Assembly: GCF_900111995.1 (NCBI RefSeq)
Contig: NZ_FOKF01000002.1
Span: 186,001 to 250,000 of the forward strand
DNA length: 64,000 nt
Direction of reading: 5' to 3'
From: Collimonas sp. OK607
Lineage (GTDB): Bacteria > Pseudomonadota > Gammaproteobacteria > Burkholderiales > Burkholderiaceae_D
Position 1 is the stretch's first letter, and each line of letters opens with the position of its first letter. The notes under the pieces were generated by a model. That model made no database searches. It saw nothing but the letters and a program-made list of their open reading frames with translations, and was not told the DNA's origin. The translations under genes were made by a program, and so were the position numbers. This document shows, piece by piece, positions 58,751 through 64,000 of this stretch.

Positions 58751-60991
58751 ATGAAAATTCTGTTTCTCCGCTTGCGGGTAATGTGGCGCCGATTTCGACA
58801 TGGCGAACGGCACCTGCAAACCGATAGCCGGCAGTACGCTACGCAAGTCGACGCTTTGATGCGCCGCGCCAATCCTTTTTATTCCTGGCAAGAACGCGCT
58901 AACTGGATTATCGATATTGTCCAATGGCTGCGCCATGTCCCCACCGTATCTATGCTCGACGACGACGCCAGACTGCGAGTCAAGCAGCAGCGTCTGGCTT
59001 TTTTGCTGGAGTGGCTGGATACCAACCGCGACGTCCGCCGGGTAGTGCAGGCCACGTTGCAGAAAACCCTGCGCGAAGCCGCCGGACCCGAGCTTTTTTG
59101 CGCCACCGGCTTGCCGAATGAACCGGCATTTTTTAGCGAGCTGACGGAGCACGCCATCAAGCTGGTGCTGCCGAAACCGCCGTTCGAGGCGGACTTGTCA
59201 TCTTTGTTTACCGCCTTGTTTCCTACCTCGGAAGATGCCGACTGGTTGCTGGCGCTGGATACGCAAAGCGTGGCGAAGATCTGGAAGCTGATCGCCGATG
59301 ACGGTATCGCACACAGCTATCAGCAGCAGATCGACGAGGCGTTGATCTATCTTGCCGCGATGATTCTGGCGGACGGCATCAGCAAGGCTTTCCGCCAGAA
59401 ACTGGACCCCAAGATGCCGTTGCAGGCAACCCCGTTCATGGTCTTGCGGCGCGAGCTGGAAACCTATTTGTACGTCACCCCAAGGGATGAGGCCGCCTTG
59501 CGCAGCGTGCGTATGCTGATTGCCGTCTGCCAGGCGCAGACCGACAGGATTTACGCCCACCTTGACGAGCATGGCGTGTCGGTCAGCCTGGTCTACCGGG
59601 TCGAGCGCATGCGTGCGCAGCTGACGCGGATGGCGTTGCTGACCGATCTGCGCTCGGCGATTTACGGCACGGAGGGTCAGATTGCAGAGTCGAACTCGAG
59701 CGCGAGCCCAGAGCCGGGCGCCGGCCAGATCCAGGCTCTGCTCGGGGATTTAATCGCCGCGCATCATCAGCGCTCGTCGGCACGTGGGCTGATACGACGC
59801 AGCTTTTCCCTGCTGGCGCGCAAGATGGTAGAGCGCAATGCCGATCATGGCGAGCACTACATTGCACGCGATAACAAGGAATACCGGGCCATGCTCAAGG
59901 CCGCAGGTCGCGGCGGCGTCATTACGGCGTTTACCGTGCTCGGAAAATCGCTGCTCTCGTCGGTCGGTGCGGCGCGGTTTTTTGAGGGGATATTCGCTTC
60001 CCTGAATTATGCCGCCAGTTTCATGCTCATCTCGGCAGTGGGTGGCGTGCTGGCCACCAAACAGCCGGCGGTGACGGCGCCGGTGCTGGCCTCGAAGATG
60101 GGGCAACTGGATACGGTAGAAGGTTTGCGCGCGCTGCTGAATGAAATCGCCTTGCTGCTGCGCTCGCAAGCCGCTGCCGTGTTCGGTAATCTGATGGGTG
60201 TGATCCCTGTGATGTTGTTGATTTCCGGCCTCATCCTGCTGACTACCGGCGCCCCCATGATGACGGCGGAGCATGCCAGCGCCAGCTTGCACAGCCTGTC
60301 CGTCATCGGCCCGACGCCATTGTTTGCGGCTTTCACCGGCATCCTGCTATGGCTGTCGAGCCTGGTATCGGGTTTTGCCGATAACTGGTTTGCCCTGCGC
60401 CGCCTGCGTGAAGCGCTGACGCATCAGCGGCGCCTGGTATTCGTGCTGGGAGCGATGCGGGCCGAGCGCTGGGCCTCCTGTCTGGATCGTAACGTGGCAC
60501 AGATTGCCGGTAACGTCTCGCTTGGTTTATTGCTGGGCATGACGCCGGTGCTGGCGCAGTTCTTCGGTTTGCCGCTGGATGTGCGCCATGTGACGCTGGC
60601 CACGGGTACCCTGACCGCCGCCGCCAGCAGCCTGGGCTGGCAGGTGCTGGCAGCGCCGCAATTCTGGCTGGCGATAGCCGGGATTGTCAGTGTCGGCATG
60701 TTGAATGTCGGCGTGTCGTTTGCCTGCGCACTGACCTTGGCCTTGCGCGCACGTAACGTGCCGGCACGCATAAGGCGGCTGGTATTTCGGGCGGTATTGC
60801 GCCGCTTCAGCGCCTCACCGCGTTCTTTCCTGTTCCTTGAACGGGCGGTGGTGTCGGTGCCGGAATCATCCTCGCTACAGGCAGATGCTGCCGATACCGT
60901 CAGCGGCGAAGCCCCCGAACGCGCCGAGCCCGTGCTGCCGCCGGAGCCATCTCCCGCGCCGCAACGCCGGCCCGGGAGGCGCCATGGATAA
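58751..60991 (+). CDS. PF10136-type 'site-specific recombinase' membrane protein
   Basis: A 746-residue protein. The first 420 residues are soluble and helical (RVMWRRFRHGERHLQTDSRQ, LFALFPTSEDADWLLAL-like blocks). About residue 400 onward is hydrophobic: ITAFTVLGKSLLSSVGAARF, FASLNYAASFMLISAVGGVL, VFGNLMGVIPVMLLISGLIL, LFAAFTGILLWLSSLVSGFA, LGLLLGMTPVLAQFFGLPLD and others, giving seven or more membrane segments. The family is named after a Neisseria gene called a recombinase, but I see no catalytic Ser or Tyr motif of any known recombinase and no DNA-binding domain. I would call it a membrane protein of unknown role. It ends in a Pro-rich tail and stands alone. Confidence 0.75.
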   Translation: MKILFLRLRVMWRRFRHGERHLQTDSRQYATQVDALMRRANPFYSWQERANWIIDIVQWLRHVPTVSMLDDDARLRVKQQRLAFLLEWLDTNRDVRRVVQATLQKTLREAAGPELFCATGLPNEPAFFSELTEHAIKLVLPKPPFEADLSSLFTALFPTSEDADWLLALDTQSVAKIWKLIADDGIAHSYQQQIDEALIYLAAMILADGISKAFRQKLDPKMPLQATPFMVLRRELETYLYVTPRDEAALRSVRMLIAVCQAQTDRIYAHLDEHGVSVSLVYRVERMRAQLTRMALLTDLRSAIYGTEGQIAESNSSASPEPGAGQIQALLGDLIAAHHQRSSARGLIRRSFSLLARKMVERNADHGEHYIARDNKEYRAMLKAAGRGGVITAFTVLGKSLLSSVGAARFFEGIFASLNYAASFMLISAVGGVLATKQPAVTAPVLASKMGQLDTVEGLRALLNEIALLLRSQAAAVFGNLMGVIPVMLLISGLILLTTGAPMMTAEHASASLHSLSVIGPTPLFAAFTGILLWLSSLVSGFADNWFALRRLREALTHQRRLVFVLGAMRAERWASCLDRNVAQIAGNVSLGLLLGMTPVLAQFFGLPLDVRHVTLATGTLTAAASSLGWQVLAAPQFWLAIAGIVSVGMLNVGVSFACALTLALRARNVPARIRRLVFRAVLRRFSASPRSFLFLERAVVSVPESSSLQADAADTVSGEAPERAEPVLPPEPSPAPQRRPGRRHG

Positions 60992-61470
60992 GGCCGGATA
61001 GCGCCGTCAAAGCCAGTCAACCCCGCCAATCCTCGCAGCAAACGACAGTCAAACGACTGTCGTCGGATTGCCGCGGGCGGCGATTTTGCCATTGGCGGGC
61101 GTGGACTGTGCATGTTTCTTGGGGTAAAATTAACCGGTTTTGGTGTGGGGTGGCGGCGGCAGTCGGCGTCGGGCAGGGCTACCTTTTAGTAAATGCGGCA
61201 GTAATTCAGCAAAAGGCGCAGCAGTATATGCAGCAAGGTATAGAGAATATATCTGTTGCCTGAGCTGTATTTCTTGCGGTATTTAAGGCAATATTCGCGG
61301 CAAGTTCGCAGTAAAAGGGACCACGAAAAACCGTAGTGAGCGGTGCAGGGTCGGCAGGGGACGCGTAGCTGTGCAGGAGTGCAGTGAGCTTCATCGTGCC
61401 GGAAGTGCGGCCGCAGCATAGGTTTTGCGTAGTTTCTTAAACCGGTTTCGCTACAAATTACCCAGCTAAT
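60992..61470. other. Gene-poor region before the cytochrome c genes
   Basis: 480 bases without a convincing gene. Short open frames on either strand have no family pattern. The last 60 bases should hold the promoter of the cytochrome c pair. No terminator was found after the PF10136 gene. Confidence 0.5.
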
Positions 61471-61791
61471 ATGAAAAAACTAATCGCACTTCTCGCGCTC
61501 GCGAGTCTTGCCAACCTGGCCGCAGCTGCGGACGTGGTCGGCAACGCCAAGGCAGCTGAAAACAAGGTATCGATGTGTATCGGTTGCCATGGCATTCCCG
61601 GCTATAAAGCTACCTTCCCGGAAGTCTATCAAGTGCCGATGCTTGGTGGCCAGTCGGCGAAATATATTGAGAGCGCGCTAAACGCCTATAAAAAGGGTGA
61701 CCGCAAGATGCCAACCATGCGTGGTATCGCAGCCAGCCTGTCCGAACAGGACATGGCCGATATTGCAGCATATTATTCGCAGCAGAAATAA
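61471..61791 (+). CDS. Small class I cytochrome c, first of a pair
   Basis: A 106-residue exported heme protein. Signal peptide LIALLALASLANLAAAAD. Heme-binding motif CIGCH at residues 36-40 and a likely axial Met in KMPTMRGIAASL. QVPMLGGQSAKYIESALNAY is the pattern of soluble cytochrome c4/c553-type carriers. It is 13 bases before a second cytochrome gene, so the two form an operon. It probably carries electrons in the periplasm to an oxidase or reductase encoded elsewhere. Confidence 0.9.
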   Translation: MKKLIALLALASLANLAAAADVVGNAKAAENKVSMCIGCHGIPGYKATFPEVYQVPMLGGQSAKYIESALNAYKKGDRKMPTMRGIAASLSEQDMADIAAYYSQQK

Positions 61792-61803
61792 GGGATCCAC
61801 ACA

Positions 61804-62157
61804 ATGAAAAAGATTTTTGCTGGCGTGGCGTTTCTACTTTCCACTGGCGCATTTGTGAATGCGCATGCAGCCGGAAATATCGCTGCAGGCGAAGCCGCTG
61901 TGAAAAAATATTCCTGCGCATCGTGCCACGGCGCCGATTTCCACACTCCGATCGATCCCAGCTATCCGAAGCTGGCCGGCCAGCCGCAAGATTACCTGCA
62001 GCATGCCTTGATTGCCTATCAGCGCGGTAGCGACGGCCCTAACGGCCGCAGCAATGCGATCATGGGCGGCCAGGCCAAGGCCTTGTCGCACCAGGATGTA
62101 CAGGACATTGCAGCGTACCTGCACAGCCTGCCGACGACTCTGGTTTTGCGCAAGTAG
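61804..62157 (+). CDS. Small class I cytochrome c, second of a pair
   Basis: A 117-residue exported cytochrome with signal peptide IFAGVAFLLSTGAFVNAHAA and heme motif CASCH (residues 38-42). GADFHTPIDPSYPKLAGQPQ and IMGGQAKALSHQDVQDIAAY carry the axial Met. It is related to its upstream neighbour in pattern (the shared LxGQxxxYxxxALxAYxxG block) and likely arose by duplication of the same gene. A bidirectional terminator follows at 62222. Confidence 0.9.
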   Translation: MKKIFAGVAFLLSTGAFVNAHAAGNIAAGEAAVKKYSCASCHGADFHTPIDPSYPKLAGQPQDYLQHALIAYQRGSDGPNGRSNAIMGGQAKALSHQDVQDIAAYLHSLPTTLVLRK

Positions 62158-62221
62158 GAATACGCAAATAAGATTACGCAAATAAGTTTGTACAAGTAAA
62201 CTCTATCCGTCGCCGGATAAT

Positions 62222-62260
62222 GAAAAAAACCACGCAATCGTTATTGCGTGGTTTTTTTTC
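62222..62260. terminator. Bidirectional rho-independent terminator
   Basis: GAAAAAAACCACGCAAT pairs perfectly with ATTGCGTGGTTTTTTTTC around CGTT; poly-A/T tracts on both sides. It lies between the converging cytochrome and DUF1841 genes. Confidence 0.9.
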
Positions 62261-62277
62261 ATCTGCACACGGACAGG

Positions 62278-62703
62278 CTACACACGTTTCCTGACGCAAT
62301 CGATGTAGGTAGCGCCATCCGGCGGCAGGCCGCTGCGTTGCGAGTTCCAGATCATCTCGCCCAGGCATTCCATGATGTGATGGTGCGCTTCATGCTCCGA
62401 TTGCAGGCGCTGCGTCAAAGCGGTGGCCGCGGCGCGGATGCCGGGCGGCTGGTCGATCGAGATCTGCTCGGCGATCGACAGATGCATCGACAAATGCAGG
62501 AAGGGATTGGTCTGGCCGTTTTCGACCGAGTAATCGGCGCTCAGCGCGGCTTCGACATCTTTCAGGTCGTCGGCATACTCGGGATGTTGCTGCAACCAGT
62601 CGCTGGCGATGGCTTCCAGCGGCGTGAGTATTTCACCGGCCTCATGCTTGCGATAGGTCTCGCAGAAAAAACGTCGTACGTCGTCTTGGGATGGGTTGAA
62701 CAT
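62278..62703 (-). CDS. DUF1841 family protein
   Basis: A 141-residue protein starting at 62703 (MFNPSQDDVRRFFCETYRKH). It matches DUF1841: LTPLEAIASDWLQQHPEYAD, NPFLHLSMHLSIAEQISIDQ, then PPGIRAA and the His-rich EHEAHHHIMECLGEMIWNSQ. The two His clusters could bind a metal, but no function is known. It follows the VIT-type gene by five bases and so is probably in one operon with it. Confidence 0.85.
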   Translation of the reverse strand: MFNPSQDDVRRFFCETYRKHEAGEILTPLEAIASDWLQQHPEYADDLKDVEAALSADYSVENGQTNPFLHLSMHLSIAEQISIDQPPGIRAAATALTQRLQSEHEAHHHIMECLGEMIWNSQRSGLPPDGATYIDCVRKRV

Positions 62704-62708
62704 GATGA

Positions 62709-63425
62709 TTAGCTGATCAGTCTGGCGATGCCGAAAGCGGCGGCGGCGGCGAGGCCGCCGACCATCAGGGTTTGCAGCGCTGAATTGAGCGCGCCGGTGC
62801 CGGTCACGCTGCCTTTCAGATAGCCGAAGATAAACAGCGCGAGAAGCGTGACCACGGTGGACGCAGCGAGGGCTTTCGGAATCGAGGTCATCAGCATGTA
62901 CGGCGCCAGTGGAATCAGGCCGCCAACCAGGTATGAAAGCGCGATGGTCATCGCACTTTTCCTGGCTGCGGCCGGGCGTGGTTCTTCCAGGCCGAGTTCA
63001 AAGCGCATCATGAAGTCGCGCCAGGCGATAGGATTGCGTTCCAGCCCGGCCAGCATCGGTTCGCACTCCTGTTTCGTGACCCCGTATTGCGCCATGATGT
63101 CGATCACTTCCTTGCGCTCGCGATGCGGCACATTGAGGATCTCCTGCTCTTCACGCTCGCGTTCGGCGTAATAATGCTGGCGCTGGGTGCGTCCGGCCAG
63201 GTAGCCGCCCAGACCCATGGCGATCGAACCGGCGGCTATTTCCGCAACGCCGGCGGTGACCACGATGTCGATGCCGACGGCGACGCCGCTGATGCCAGCC
63301 GCCAGTGCAAACGGCACGGTCAGGCCGTCGGCCATGCCGATGACGATATCGCGCACAGTGTCGCTGGCTTCGAAATGATGCTCGGTATGCGGATGAGAAT
63401 GGGAGTGTGAGTGAGGTTGTTGCAT
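62709..63425 (-). CDS. VIT1/CCC1-family Fe(II)/Mn(II) transporter
   Basis: A 238-residue inner-membrane protein. A His-rich N terminus (HSHSHSHPHTEHH) leads into a family block DTVRDIVIGMADGLTVPFAL, AGISGVAVGIDIVVTAG and EIAAGSIAMGLGGYLAGRTQ, then a cytoplasmic Glu-rich metal-binding loop (EREREEQEILNVPHRERKEV) and three C-terminal membrane segments. VIT/CCC1 proteins move ferrous iron or manganese by proton exchange, out of the cytoplasm in bacteria. Four bases separate it from nth; a five-base gap leads to the DUF1841 gene. Confidence 0.88.
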   Translation of the reverse strand: MQQPHSHSHSHPHTEHHFEASDTVRDIVIGMADGLTVPFALAAGISGVAVGIDIVVTAGVAEIAAGSIAMGLGGYLAGRTQRQHYYAEREREEQEILNVPHRERKEVIDIMAQYGVTKQECEPMLAGLERNPIAWRDFMMRFELGLEEPRPAAARKSAMTIALSYLVGGLIPLAPYMLMTSIPKALAASTVVTLLALFIFGYLKGSVTGTGALNSALQTLMVGGLAAAAAFGIARLIS

Positions 63426-63429
63426 AGGT

Positions 63430-64000
63430 TTATATCCCTTTTTCCGGCAACGGTGTTTTCACCTTGAAGTCGCACAGGTCAGCAATGTTGCAGTTCCAGC
63501 ATAGCGGCTTGCGGGCGATGCAGGTATAGCGGCCATGCAGGATCAGCCAGTGATGGGCATCCAGCAGGAATTCGGTGGGCACCAGTTTCATCAGCTTGTG
63601 TTCAACCGCCTCGACATCCTTGCCGGGCGCGATGCCGGTACGGTTGGCAACCCGGAAGATATGGGTATCGACGGCAATCGTCGGTACCCCGAACGCAGTA
63701 TTCAACACGACATTGGCGGTTTTGCGGCCAACCCCGGGCAAGGCTTCCAGTTGTTCGCGGCTACGCGGCACCTGGCTGTCATGCAGGGCAACCAGCATGC
63801 GGCAGGTTTCGATCACGTTCTTGGCTTTGGTGCGATACAAGCCTATGGTCTGGATATACGGAATCAGTCCGTCGACGCCAAGCGCGTAGATTTGCGCCGG
63901 CGTATTCGCCGCCGGGTACAGCTTGCGGGTCGCCTTGTTGACTGAAACATCGGTGGCTTGCGCCGACAGGATCACCGAGATTAGTAGTTCAAACGGTGAG
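63430..64000 (-). CDS. nth: Endonuclease III (5' end outside window)
   Basis: The frame is open to the window edge; the last visible residues read SPFELLISVILSAQATDVSV, so the true start is beyond base 64000. It is a bifunctional DNA glycosylase/AP lyase that removes oxidised pyrimidines. The helix-hairpin-helix is LEALPGVGRKTANVVLNTAF with the catalytic Lys, followed by the Asp in IAVDTHIFRVANRTG. The four cysteines of the 4Fe-4S cluster are in CIARKPLCWNCNIADLC (spacing 6, 2, 5). The gene precedes the VIT-type transporter gene and may head a transcript with it and DUF1841. Confidence 0.95.
   Translation of the reverse strand, partial: SPFELLISVILSAQATDVSVNKATRKLYPAANTPAQIYALGVDGLIPYIQTIGLYRTKAKNVIETCRMLVALHDSQVPRSREQLEALPGVGRKTANVVLNTAFGVPTIAVDTHIFRVANRTGIAPGKDVEAVEHKLMKLVPTEFLLDAHHWLILHGRYTCIARKPLCWNCNIADLCDFKVKTPLPEKGI

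Noticed and set aside
58751-60991. Mobile-element recombinase
   Set aside because: Despite the family name there is no integrase or resolvase motif, no flanking repeats and no cargo.

Overview
The window is a chromosomal segment of a Gram-negative bacterium, most likely a betaproteobacterium of the Burkholderiales and probably Oxalobacteraceae-like (Collimonas/Herbaspirillum/Janthinobacterium type). This is inferred from gene content (a PF10136 'recombinase' membrane protein, DUF1841, a DUF4124 lytic transglycosylase between parE and parC, DUF2917 with LysE, an LIV-type transporter with acyl-CoA synthetase), a moderately high G+C by eye, and many outer-membrane and periplasmic proteins. No rRNA, tRNA, CRISPR array, prophage or intact insertion sequence was seen.

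Layout. 1-1300: the end of a BON-domain gene, a broken S41 peptidase and another gene remnant. 1300-4040: a lipoprotein, an ECF42-type sigma factor and its DGPF/YCII partner, the latter behind a promoter that fits the known ECF42 consensus. 4100-7930: LysR regulator divergent from a YfcC-type carrier and an M20 amidohydrolase. 7980-12920: metal block with rcnR-rcnA and the chromate operon chrB-chrA-SOD-ChrB_C. 12920-16615: decayed DNA around katG. 16750-20570: a secreted MORN-repeat/C13 peptidase facing two tandem Crp/Fnr paralogues, then a small glycine-zipper lipoprotein. 20785-24300: class I aldolase facing a PPi-type phosphofructokinase, and an orphan sugar-type binding protein. 24650-28850: a MITE-like repeat, a lone GspE/PilB ATPase, a spermidine-synthase-like protein, a family 6 DNA glycosylase and a third Crp/Fnr protein.

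29065-38305 is an eight-gene same-strand run: acyl-CoA synthetase, a complete hydrophobic-amino-acid-type ABC transporter (ATPase, two permeases, binding protein, second ATPase), a PaaK-like protein and an SDR dehydrogenase. It looks like import coupled to CoA activation of an unknown carboxylate. 38500-42100: lipoprotein, XRE-cupin regulator divergent from kbl and an SDR threonine dehydrogenase. 42128-49670: htpG, then a MocR regulator facing DUF2917, LysE, EamA, RidA and an aminotransferase, with three 11-bp direct repeats in the divergent control region. 49881-55261: parE, lytic transglycosylase, parC. 55616-60991: a degenerate receiver protein, MoxR ATPase with VWA protein, and the PF10136 protein. 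61471-64000: two small cytochromes c, DUF1841, a VIT/CCC1 transporter and the 3' part of nth.

Most genes belong to known families. The least explained pieces are the MORN/C13 protein, the transporter-ligase operon, the dispersed palindromic repeat, the MocR-controlled amino-acid efflux cluster and the double pseudo-receiver. All functions are read from sequence motifs; no database search was run.
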